Shown: piece by piece, positions 31,064 to 39,065 of the stretch | Position numbering within the stretch: the stretch's first letter is position 1 | Layout: the number at the start of each line of letters is the position of its first letter | Source: Rubrivirga marina | Lineage (GTDB): Bacteria > Bacteroidota > Rhodothermia > Rhodothermales > Rubricoccaceae | Assembly: GCF_002283365.1 (NCBI RefSeq) | Contig: NZ_MQWD01000001.1 | Span: forward strand, 4,348,992 to 4,412,991 | DNA length: 64,000 nt | Direction: 5' to 3' | The notes under the pieces: model-generated | Database searches by the model: none | What the model was told of the DNA's origin: nothing | What the model saw: only the letters and a program-made list of their open reading frames with translations | Program-made: the position numbers and the translations under genes

Positions 31064-33235
31064 ATGCCCCTTGCCCCGACCGCGCGGCGTGCCGCGCGCC
31101 TCACCGGCCTCCTCCTGTTCGCCCTCGCCCTCTCGGCGCCGGCGGCCCACGCCCAGTTCCAGACCAAGTGGGTCGCGGGCGGCTCGTTTCACAACTGGTA
31201 CGCCTCGTCCGGCAGCGAGATCGAGGTCGGCCTCGTCAACGAGCAGCAGTACGGTTGGCGGTGGCCCGGCGTCTACGACTTCACCGACATGCAGGCCGCC
31301 AAGGGCCTCTGGATCGGGGCCCGCAACGTGACCGACGAGTTCGGCGTGAGCTACCCCGTCCGCGTGGCCCACGTCGGCCCGCGCGTGCCCGGGACCGGCG
31401 AGGTGTTCCCGACCGAGTTCGAGCTCGTCAGCAAGTACCCGCTCACGGTCGTCACCGTCGACGGCGACCAGTCCTTCGCCTCGGCCTCGATGGTCGTCGA
31501 CCGCGTGGACCCGGACATGGCCCCGGACTTCATGCTGATCAACCGGTTCAACACGATCCTCGGGCTGACGGTCGAGCGTCGGGTGATGCAGTTCAGCCAG
31601 GAGTTCCACGACAACTACCACGTTATCGAGTACGTCCTCACGAACACCGGCAACGTCGACGGCGACGCCGAGGTCGAGCTCCCCAACCAGACGCTCGAGG
31701 ACGTCATCGCGTACTTCCAGTACCGGATGGCCATCTCGGCCCAGACGCGCTACGTCATGGGCAACCCGACGGGCTGGGGCAAGAACACGATGAACGACGC
31801 CCGCGGCGACGGGACGCGCGTCGACCCCGAGGACGAGCAGTTCCGCGCCCAGTTCGCGTGGCACGGGTTCTTCCCCGGCCGGTCCGTCTCGTATGACAAC
31901 ATCGGCGGGTCGATCCAGCAGGAGGCCATCAACGTCGCCCCGGCCGACACCGTCGGCCGCCTCGGCGCCCACGCCTTCGCCGGGGTCGTGACGCTCCACG
32001 CCGACGCCTCGGCGAGCGACGACTCCGACGACCCCGGCCAACCGGCGACGACCAACTGGATCGGCTCGGACGACCCCTACCTCTCGAACAACGACGCGTT
32101 CAGCATCGGGCGGATGACGACCGAGTACGCCGTGATGTCGCAGGGGCACAAGTCGCCACGTCACGCCCTCGCCGTCGAACCGTCGGGGCTCCCCGGCTTC
32201 CTCAACCCGTCGCGGGACCCGTCGGCGGCGGAGGGCCAGGCCAACTCGGGCGGGTACTCGTTCGCCAACGGGTACGGCCCGTACACGCTCGGGCCGGGCG
32301 AGAGCGTCCGGTTCGTCGTCGCCGAGGGCGCGGACGGGCTGAGTCGCGAGGCGGCCACCGCCATCGGCCGCCAGTTCAAGGAGTCGGGGAACAGCTCCTC
32401 GGCCCCGCTGACCTACGCGGGCGAGACGATGACGAAGAACGAGTGGGTGTTCACCAGCCGCGACTCGCTCTTCCAGACGTTCCGCCGGGCGATCGCCAAC
32501 TATCAGGCCGGCTACGACATCCCGACGCCGCCGGCCCCGCCGCGGACCTTCGACGTCGCCGGGGGCGGCGACCGGATCACGCTGGCCTGGGAGCCCAACG
32601 CAGACGGGCCGTCCCCCGACCGCTGGGAGGTCTACCGGACCCAGGCGCGCCGCGACAGCGCGTACACGCTGATCGCCACGCTTGACCCCGGCGTGACGTC
32701 CTACGACGACACGACGCCCGTCCGCGGCGTGAACTACTTCTACTACCTCCAGGCCGTCCGCGACGGGGCGGCCAACGACGGGTCGGGCATGACGCCGGCC
32801 GGGCGCGACCTCCGGAGCTCGCGCTACGCGACACAGACCTACGACGGCGCGACGCTGAAGCGCCAGCAGGGCGAGGCGCTCGAGGACATCCGCGTCGTCC
32901 CGAACCCGTACTACATCGGGGCCAGCCGTGGGGCCGGTGGCGACCCGGCCCTCCGCTTCCCGGACCGCAACGACAAGCTGGCCTTCTTCAACATCCCGGG
33001 CGTCTGCCGGATCGACATCTACACCGAGCTCGGCGAGCTCGTCGACACGATCGAGCACACCGACGGGAGCGGCGACGAGTTCTGGGACCACACGACGTCG
33101 TCGCGGCAGGTCGTCGCGAGCGGGCTCTACATCGCCGTCATCACCGTGACCGAGGACGTCCTGGACCTCGCGACGGGCGAGGTGCTCTTCGAGGCCGGCG
33201 AGCAGGCCGTCCGGAAGTTCGTCATCATCCGCTAG
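31064..33235 (+). CDS. Secreted fn3-containing protein with T9SS-like C-terminal domain
   Basis: The 723-residue protein has a signal peptide (ending AAHAQ), a long N-terminal domain of unknown function (about 25-480), and a fibronectin type III-like module (about 490-600; ITLAWEPNADGPSPDRWEVYR). The C-terminal part has a PNPYY motif (about 625) and a Gly/Tyr/Val strand pattern ending QVVASGLYIAVITV and VRKFVIIR, resembling T9SS type-A sorting domains. It probably reaches the cell surface through T9SS. Gene order receptor - this protein - PorV-like recurs in related organisms from memory, but its role is not known. Confidence 0.75.
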   Translation: MPLAPTARRAARLTGLLLFALALSAPAAHAQFQTKWVAGGSFHNWYASSGSEIEVGLVNEQQYGWRWPGVYDFTDMQAAKGLWIGARNVTDEFGVSYPVRVAHVGPRVPGTGEVFPTEFELVSKYPLTVVTVDGDQSFASASMVVDRVDPDMAPDFMLINRFNTILGLTVERRVMQFSQEFHDNYHVIEYVLTNTGNVDGDAEVELPNQTLEDVIAYFQYRMAISAQTRYVMGNPTGWGKNTMNDARGDGTRVDPEDEQFRAQFAWHGFFPGRSVSYDNIGGSIQQEAINVAPADTVGRLGAHAFAGVVTLHADASASDDSDDPGQPATTNWIGSDDPYLSNNDAFSIGRMTTEYAVMSQGHKSPRHALAVEPSGLPGFLNPSRDPSAAEGQANSGGYSFANGYGPYTLGPGESVRFVVAEGADGLSREAATAIGRQFKESGNSSSAPLTYAGETMTKNEWVFTSRDSLFQTFRRAIANYQAGYDIPTPPAPPRTFDVAGGGDRITLAWEPNADGPSPDRWEVYRTQARRDSAYTLIATLDPGVTSYDDTTPVRGVNYFYYLQAVRDGAANDGSGMTPAGRDLRSSRYATQTYDGATLKRQQGEALEDIRVVPNPYYIGASRGAGGDPALRFPDRNDKLAFFNIPGVCRIDIYTELGELVDTIEHTDGSGDEFWDHTTSSRQVVASGLYIAVITVTEDVLDLATGEVLFEAGEQAVRKFVIIR

Positions 33236-33278
33236 CGGCCCGCCGACCGCGCCCCGGTCGGCCCCTCCCCCTCCCCCC

Positions 33279-34334
33279 ATGCCGACGCCCCCCATGCCGC
33301 TCGCCCGCCTCGCCGCGCTTGCCGTCCTCCTCGTCCCGCTGATCGGGCTCCCCGCCCGCGCCCAACAGGTCGAGGAGCGGGACAAGCTCGCCCAGTCGGG
33401 GATGAAGTTCCTCAGCGTCAGCGCCGACCCGCGGATGGCCGCGCTCGGCGGCGCCGCGACGGCGCTCGGGACGGGCCCCGGCGCCCTGTTCTACAACCCG
33501 GCCGGGCTCGCCCGCGTCGAGGGCGGCGTCGGCGCGTTCTTGGGCCAGACGACGTGGATCGCAGACATCGACTACAACCACGGGGCCGTGTCGCTGGCTC
33601 CGGCCGGGGGCCGGTTCGGCGTGGTCGGGGTGTCGGTGATGGCCGTTGACTACGGCGAGCTTCAGGAGACGGTGTTCGACGCCTCGACCGAGGCGGGCTA
33701 CCGCGACCTCGGCACGTTCAAGCCGACGGCCTACGCCATCGGCCTCGGCTACGGGCGGACCGTGACCGACCGGTTCTCGGTCGGCGGCCAGGTCAAGGTC
33801 GTCGGGCAGAACTTCGGGAGCGTCGCGACGGCGTTCACGCCCGCCGAGGGGGGCGACGGGACGTACACCCGCGAGGACGTCTCGGAGTCCGTGTTCGCCT
33901 ACGACTTCGGCGTGATGTACGACACGCCGTTCCCCGGCCTCGCCTTCGCCGTGAGCGCCCGCAACTTCTCGCAGCAGGCGGCCTTCGGCGACGGCGAGAG
34001 CTTCCAGCTCCCGCTCACGCTCCAGATTGGGGCCTCGCTCGACACCCAAGGCCTGACCGGGTTCGACCCCGACGTCCACCGCCTCGTCCTCGCCGTCGAC
34101 GCCGAGGACCCCTACGACTACGCCGGCCAGATCGAGGTCGGAGGCGAGTACACCTTCGCCAAGACGCTCTCGCTCCGGGCCGGCGGCGTGTTCCCCTCCG
34201 ACGTCCAGGGCGTCAGCTTCGGCGCCGGGCTCAAGCAGCGCCTCGGCGGCGTCGGCTTCGGGGCCGACTACTCGTACAGCTCCTTCGAGGTGTTCGACGC
34301 CGTCCACCGCGTCGCCGTCCGGTTCGACCTCTGA
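33279..34334 (+). CDS. PorV/PorQ-family outer-membrane beta-barrel protein
   Basis: The 351-residue protein has a signal peptide ending ARAQ and the conserved N-terminal region of the PorV/PorQ (UPF0164) family: GMKFLSVSADPRMAALGGAATA and GPGALFYNPAGLA. Alternating hydrophobic strands continue to a C-terminal phenylalanine-type VAVRFDL, typical of outer-membrane insertion. PorV is the T9SS shuttle that carries cargo to the attachment complex; several paralogs occur in one genome, so this may be a dedicated shuttle for neighbouring secreted proteins. An in-frame ATG 15 bases downstream is an alternative start. Confidence 0.85.
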   Translation: MPTPPMPLARLAALAVLLVPLIGLPARAQQVEERDKLAQSGMKFLSVSADPRMAALGGAATALGTGPGALFYNPAGLARVEGGVGAFLGQTTWIADIDYNHGAVSLAPAGGRFGVVGVSVMAVDYGELQETVFDASTEAGYRDLGTFKPTAYAIGLGYGRTVTDRFSVGGQVKVVGQNFGSVATAFTPAEGGDGTYTREDVSESVFAYDFGVMYDTPFPGLAFAVSARNFSQQAAFGDGESFQLPLTLQIGASLDTQGLTGFDPDVHRLVLAVDAEDPYDYAGQIEVGGEYTFAKTLSLRAGGVFPSDVQGVSFGAGLKQRLGGVGFGADYSYSSFEVFDAVHRVAVRFDL

Positions 34335-34378
34335 GCGAGGCCGGCCCCGTCGCCCCGCCCGTCCTCATTCGCCCGTCC

Positions 34379-35569
34379 ATGCTGACTCCGTCGACCTCCT
34401 GGCTCCGCCTCGCTCCCCTCGCGGGACTCGTCTTGCTCCTCGCCGCCTGCGACTCAGGCGACGGCTCGAGCCTCTACGACCCCGACGCCGGGACCAATCC
34501 GGCCCCGGTCATCTCGTCCGTCAGCCCTGATGGCGTCGTCCTCGCGGGCGTCGACGTCGTCGTGATCGAGGGCCAGAACTTCTCGGACGACCCAGCCCTC
34601 AACACCGTCGTGTTCGACGATGCCAACGGGAGCGCCGCCCCCGGCGAGGTCCTCTCCGCGACCCCCACTCGCCTGGAGGTCCGCGTCCCGAACCTTCCCA
34701 ACCCCGCGCTCCGCGTGCGGGTGGCCGTCATCGGCGCCCAGGACTACAGCAACGCCGTCGCGCTTCCCCTCACGCCGGCCTTCGTGTCGTTCGGCGAGAT
34801 CTCGCGGACCGAGGTCCCCTATGGGATCGCCGCCGACGCCGATGGGACGCTCTACCTCTCGCTCGAGAACGAGGGCGCGTCGGTCGGCGTGATCGAGATC
34901 GGCCCCGACGGCACGCGGTCCCCGTACTTCGCCTCGACGTTCCCATGGGCCGCCCTGGCCCGAGGCGGCGACCAGTTGTTCGGCGTCCGGCGCGTCCGGG
35001 CCGTGTTCGAGCTCCCCGAGGGGGGGAGCCAGACCGTGCTGGCCGCCTTCCAGCCGACCTCGCTCCTCCTCGCCGCCGTCGCCGCCACCCCGGACGGGGC
35101 CGTCTACGCCGGGGGCAACGCGCCCACGCTGTACCGTGTGAGCGCCGACGGGACGGCCTCCGACACGGCCTTCCCCGCCAACATCCGAGCCCTCGCTGTC
35201 GTCGACGGCACGCTCTACGCCGTCGGTGCGGGCGGGACCGGCGCCCCCGACCAGCTCTACACCGTGCCGCTCGCCGCCGACGGAACGCCCGGCACGCCGC
35301 AGGCGCTCGCCGCCCTCCCGGCCGTCGGAACGGCCCTCGCCGTCGCCGCCGACGGGACCGTCTACGTCGGCCTCGACCGGACCACGGACCCCATCGTGAC
35401 GGTCGCTCCCAACGGTCAGGTCGAAGTGCTCTACCCTGGCGTGCTGAGCGGTCCCATCAATTCGCTGGCCTACGGGGCCGGCACCCAACTCTACGCGGTT
35501 CGTGAGGCCGCCGACGGCGAGCCCGCCGACGTCCTCCGCGTCGAGACCCGCCGTGAGGGGGCCCGGTAG
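34379..35569 (+). CDS. Lipoprotein with IPT/TIG domain and beta-propeller-like repeats
   Basis: The 396-residue protein has a lipobox (LLAAC, Cys about 24) followed by a DSGDGS spacer. An IPT/TIG immunoglobulin-like domain (about 40-130) opens with PVISSVSPDGVVLAGVDVVVIEGQNFSDDP. The rest is a run of short repeats with VPYGIAADADGTLYLS, VAATPDGAVYAGG and LAVAADGTVYVG, typical of NHL/SMP-30-like propellers. A surface-exposed binding lipoprotein in the receptor/PorV locus; the ligand is unknown. Confidence 0.75.
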   Translation: MLTPSTSWLRLAPLAGLVLLLAACDSGDGSSLYDPDAGTNPAPVISSVSPDGVVLAGVDVVVIEGQNFSDDPALNTVVFDDANGSAAPGEVLSATPTRLEVRVPNLPNPALRVRVAVIGAQDYSNAVALPLTPAFVSFGEISRTEVPYGIAADADGTLYLSLENEGASVGVIEIGPDGTRSPYFASTFPWAALARGGDQLFGVRRVRAVFELPEGGSQTVLAAFQPTSLLLAAVAATPDGAVYAGGNAPTLYRVSADGTASDTAFPANIRALAVVDGTLYAVGAGGTGAPDQLYTVPLAADGTPGTPQALAALPAVGTALAVAADGTVYVGLDRTTDPIVTVAPNGQVEVLYPGVLSGPINSLAYGAGTQLYAVREAADGEPADVLRVETRREGAR

Positions 35570-35659
35570 GTTCGACAGCGTCGGATCAATCGAGCCCCGT
35601 TACGGTTCGTTCATCCTCCATACGGGCTCCTGCCCCCTCCCCCCACCTCTCCCTATCCC

Positions 35660-37075
35660 ATGCGGAAACTGCTACTCCTGGCCCTCGCGGCCGCCTTCCC
35701 GCTGACGGCCTCGGCCCAGTGGACGTTCGACACCGTCTTCCCACAGGACACCCTCTTCACCAACGGCAACGGCCTCCAGGGCGTCGCCGTGGATGACGAC
35801 GGGACCGTCTTCCTCCAGACGTTCAACACGGCCGCCGACAGCATCGACATCGGTGGGACGCTGACCGGCGTCATCGGCCTGCGCATCTTCAACCCGGACG
35901 GCACGGAGGTCGACGCTTCCCCCTACATCTACATCGACTACGCCGACGGTGTGACCCCGCGCGACACGCTTGGCTTCTTCTCGTTCCTCGATGGGACGGG
36001 CGCCGTGGCGACGGACACCCGGACGGGCCGCGGCATGCGCTACTGCGCGGCCGAGGACGCCGTCTACGTCTCCCAGTTCGACACCATCTTCAAGATCGAC
36101 GCGGACTCCTACGAGGGGCTCGCCAAGGTCACGCCCTTCGCGGGCGCCTCGCTCGGTGCCGTGGGCGTTGACGAGAACTGCAACGTGACGGTCCAGACGG
36201 TCGTCGCCGGCGGCCGCTCGATCACGCAGTACGACCCGGACCTCCAGGCCGTGACCGGCACGGTTGGGGTCGCCAGCAACTTCACGCGGACGGTCTTCGC
36301 CTCGCCGGACGGCAACACCGTCCTCGAGACGGCCTTCGAGAACCCGTACACGGTCGTCTACCAGCGGCCCGACGAGTTCAGCCCGTACGACTCGCTCGGC
36401 ATCACGCTGGCCGGTCTCCGCGTCGAGGCCAACGCCGTCAACCCCTCCACGGGCTACTGGTGGTTCAGCTCCGGCAACCCGCTGAACGGCATCAACAACT
36501 TCAACGACATCGACCCGGCCACGGGCGACACGCTCCGGACGTACTACACGACGCAGGCCTTCTACGCCTTCGACCCGGCCGACCTGTTCGACGAGAACGG
36601 CGACCCGGTGCTGAACCCGACGCCGGTCGACAGCCTCCTCTACAACGATCCGGGCTCGGCCCCGGGCGGTGGCGATGGCGTCGAGGTCGGCCGCCCGCGT
36701 GGGATTTCGTTCACCGCGGACGGCAACACGGCCTACGTCGTGCTCTATAACCGCAGCGGCGCCGTCCAGCGGTTCGTCCGCGGCGGCACGGCCACGGAGC
36801 CGGGCACGTTCGCGAGCGGCCGCCTCGAGCAGAACCGGCCGAACCCGTTCTCGGGCTCGACGAACATCGAGTTCGAGCTCGACCGCGCCTCGACCGTGAC
36901 GCTCCGCGTGTTCGACGCGATGGGTCGCCAGGTCGGCACGCTGGCCGACGGCCCGCTCTCGGCCGGCCCGCACTCGTTCCGGTTCGACGCGGGCTCGCTG
37001 GCCGCCGGCGTCTACGTCTACACCCTCAACGTCGAGGGTGAGGTGTCCAGCCGCCGGATGATGGTCGTTCGCTAG
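35660..37075 (+). CDS. T9SS-secreted protein of unknown function (type A sorting domain)
   Basis: The 471-residue protein has a signal peptide ending TASAQ. Its body consists of Asp/Thr-rich repeats (DDDGTVFLQTFNTAADS, FTADGNTAYVVLYN) suggesting a propeller. The C-terminal 85 residues are a clear T9SS type-A domain: QNRPNPFSGSTNIEFELD, VTLRVFDAMGRQV, AGVYVYTLNVEGEVSSRRMMVVR. It should be exported through T9SS and kept on or released from the surface. It is the last gene of the surface locus; a strong terminator follows. Confidence 0.85.
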   Translation: MRKLLLLALAAAFPLTASAQWTFDTVFPQDTLFTNGNGLQGVAVDDDGTVFLQTFNTAADSIDIGGTLTGVIGLRIFNPDGTEVDASPYIYIDYADGVTPRDTLGFFSFLDGTGAVATDTRTGRGMRYCAAEDAVYVSQFDTIFKIDADSYEGLAKVTPFAGASLGAVGVDENCNVTVQTVVAGGRSITQYDPDLQAVTGTVGVASNFTRTVFASPDGNTVLETAFENPYTVVYQRPDEFSPYDSLGITLAGLRVEANAVNPSTGYWWFSSGNPLNGINNFNDIDPATGDTLRTYYTTQAFYAFDPADLFDENGDPVLNPTPVDSLLYNDPGSAPGGGDGVEVGRPRGISFTADGNTAYVVLYNRSGAVQRFVRGGTATEPGTFASGRLEQNRPNPFSGSTNIEFELDRASTVTLRVFDAMGRQVGTLADGPLSAGPHSFRFDAGSLAAGVYVYTLNVEGEVSSRRMMVVR

Positions 37076-37098
37076 TTCCGTTCGACATCGGCCGCCCT

Positions 37099-37117
37099 CC
37101 GAGGCGGCTCGCCTCGG
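37099..37117. repeat. Looped variant of the 3'-end palindrome
   Basis: CCGAGGCG-gct-CGCCTCGG: the same arm sequence as the palindrome family but with the arms in swapped order and a 3-base loop. It lies 23 bases after the T9SS gene stop and overlaps the following terminator stem by 2 bases. Confidence 0.7.
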
Positions 37118-37150
37118 GGCGCCGGGCTTCGGTCCGGCGCCCCCTTTTTT
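37116..37150 (+). terminator. Rho-independent terminator
   Basis: A perfect 10-bp stem GGGGCGCCGG (37116-37125) pairing with 37134-37143, an 8-base loop containing TTCG, and a run of six T at 37145-37150. This is the only canonical T-tract terminator found in the window, and it ends the receptor/T9SS locus. Confidence 0.92.
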
Positions 37151-37172
37151 GGTCCCACCACTTCCCCCTTCG

Positions 37173-38954
37173 ATGCACCGTCTCTTCGCCCTCCTGCTGC
37201 TCCTCGGGTTCGGGAGCGCCGCCGCCCAGACCGAGAGCCCGCCCAAGTACGAGTTCCGCGGCGCCTGGGTCGCGACCGTCCTCGGCCTCGACTGGCCGTG
37301 CCGCACCTGCGACGCCGCGAGCCAGCAAACGCACTTGGTCGCGATCCTCGACAGCCTCCAGGGCGCCGGCATCAACGCCGTGCTGTTCCAAGTCCGCGTC
37401 GAGGCCGACGCGTTCTACGACTCGCCCTACGAGCCGTGGTCGTACTGGATGACGAACGAACAGGGACGAGACCCCGGCTACGACCCGCTGGCCTTCGCGA
37501 TCGAAGAGGCGCACGCGCGCGGGATGGAGCTCCACGCCTGGTTCAACCCGTACCGCGCCAACCGAGGCTCCGGCTACGACCTCGACCCGTCTCACGTCAT
37601 GGTCCAGCACCCCGAGTGGATCCTCGACTTCGGGGCCATCCAGATCCTCGACCCCGGCCTCCCCGAGGTCCGCGACTACGTGGCGACGATCATCGCCGAC
37701 GTGGTCCGCCGCTACGACGTTGACGGGGTCCACTTCGACGACTACTTCTACCCCTACCCGCCCAACCTCATCACGGACGAAGACGCGGCGACGTACGCCG
37801 AGTACGGCGGGAGCTTCTCCCTCGACAACTGGCGACGGTTCAACGTCTTCCGTTTCGTCCGTCAGGTCCGCGACAGCGTGGCAGCCGTCCGGCCCGAGGC
37901 GGTGTTCGGGATCAGCCCCTTCGGGATCCACCGCCCGGGGGAGCCCGCTGGGATCACCGGCCTCAGCGGCGCCGATGACCTCTATGCCGACGCCGTGGCG
38001 TGGCTCGAGAACGACCTCATCGACTACCTCACCCCCCAGCTCTACTGGCCGTTCGGCGGTGGGCAGGACTACGGGCTCCTCGCGCCGTGGTGGGAGAGCC
38101 AGCGGAACGACCGGCACCTCTACCCTGGACTCGGTCTGTATCGGTCGGACCCGGCCACGTTCAGCGGCACGCTCTACGCCTCTACCGAGGTCCCGCGACA
38201 GGTCCGGCTGAACCGCAACACGGAGGGGATCCAGGGCAGCGTGTTCTTCCGCGCGAGCAACATCGCGTTCCTCGGCTCGAAGGGCTTCGCCGACACACTC
38301 AAGACCGACCTCTTCCGCTACCCGGCGCTCCCGCCCCCGATGGCGTGGCGGAGCCAGGCCGCGCCCGGCACGCCGACCGACCTCGACGTCACGGCGGATC
38401 CTGACGGCGACTACGAGTTCACCCTCTCGTGGACGGCGCCCGCGAGTGGCGACGCCGAGGCTCGGTTCTACGCCGTCTACCGGATTCCGGCCGGCGAGGA
38501 GGTCGACCTCGACGCGGCGATGGAGAAGGCGGAAAACCTCGCCGGCGTCACCGGTGAGACCATGTTCACAGACGCCCCACCCGAAAACTCCTACACCTAC
38601 GTCGTGACGGCCGTCAGCGCCAACTCGATCGAAAGCGCACCGAGCAACGAGTGGGTGGTCATCCCGGGCTCGCTGAGCGCCGAGGACGGCCTGACGTTGA
38701 CGCTCCGCCTCGACGCGCCGCGGCCGAACCCGGCCGCCGGGCCGGTCACGGTCCCGTTCACGCTCACCGAGGCCGCCGACGTCACGCTCCGCGTGGTCGA
38801 CGTGCTCGGCCGCGAGGTCGCCGTTCTCACGGACGGGCCGCTCCCGGCGGGCGCCCACACGGTGACGTGGCAACCGACGGCGTCCGGGACCTACCTCGTC
38901 GTCCTCGACGACGGGCGCCAGCGGGCCACGCGTCGCGTGGCAGTCATCCGCTAG
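37173..38954 (+). CDS. GHL10 (DUF187) family protein with T9SS sorting domain
   Basis: The 593-residue protein is a paralog of the lipoprotein at 17452 but is exported by a normal signal peptide (ending AAAQ). The GHL10 barrel spans about 25-390 with EFRGAWVATVLGLDWP, NAVLFQVRVEADAFY, ELHAWFNPYR and YDVDGVHFDDYFYPYP. An fn3-like module (about 395-490) and a T9SS type-A domain (PRPNPAAGPVTVPF to RVAVIR) follow. So the same catalytic-type domain is delivered by two routes: lipoprotein anchoring and T9SS. Glycan substrate unknown. The ATG at 37173 is used, as the upstream in-frame start (37149) lies just beyond the terminator. Confidence 0.85.
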   Translation: MHRLFALLLLLGFGSAAAQTESPPKYEFRGAWVATVLGLDWPCRTCDAASQQTHLVAILDSLQGAGINAVLFQVRVEADAFYDSPYEPWSYWMTNEQGRDPGYDPLAFAIEEAHARGMELHAWFNPYRANRGSGYDLDPSHVMVQHPEWILDFGAIQILDPGLPEVRDYVATIIADVVRRYDVDGVHFDDYFYPYPPNLITDEDAATYAEYGGSFSLDNWRRFNVFRFVRQVRDSVAAVRPEAVFGISPFGIHRPGEPAGITGLSGADDLYADAVAWLENDLIDYLTPQLYWPFGGGQDYGLLAPWWESQRNDRHLYPGLGLYRSDPATFSGTLYASTEVPRQVRLNRNTEGIQGSVFFRASNIAFLGSKGFADTLKTDLFRYPALPPPMAWRSQAAPGTPTDLDVTADPDGDYEFTLSWTAPASGDAEARFYAVYRIPAGEEVDLDAAMEKAENLAGVTGETMFTDAPPENSYTYVVTAVSANSIESAPSNEWVVIPGSLSAEDGLTLTLRLDAPRPNPAAGPVTVPFTLTEAADVTLRVVDVLGREVAVLTDGPLPAGAHTVTWQPTASGTYLVVLDDGRQRATRRVAVIR

Positions 38955-38968
38955 CCTCCCCCCTGACT

Positions 38969-38990
38969 GCCTCGGTGACCTGACCGAGGC
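38969..38990. repeat. Looped variant of the 3'-end palindrome
   Basis: GCCTCGGT-gacctg-ACCGAGGC, 14 bases after the GHL10 stop. It shares the GCCTCGG arm of the palindrome family but has a 6-base loop. Confidence 0.65.
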
Positions 38991-39003
38991 GGCCGAACAC
39001 GCG

Positions 39004-39036
39004 ACGGGGCGCACCGGTCTGGCCGGTGCGCCCCGT
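39004..39036. terminator. Bidirectional stem-loop terminator between convergent genes
   Basis: A 14-bp perfect stem (39004-39017 with 39023-39036; arm ACGGGGCGCACCGG) and a 5-base loop, between the GHL10 gene (plus) and the amidase gene (minus, stop at 39066). T-richness on either side is weak (TTCTCGTT on the plus strand). Confidence 0.75.
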
Positions 39037-39065
39037 TCTCGTTGACGCGGTCGCGAGTTGAGCGG

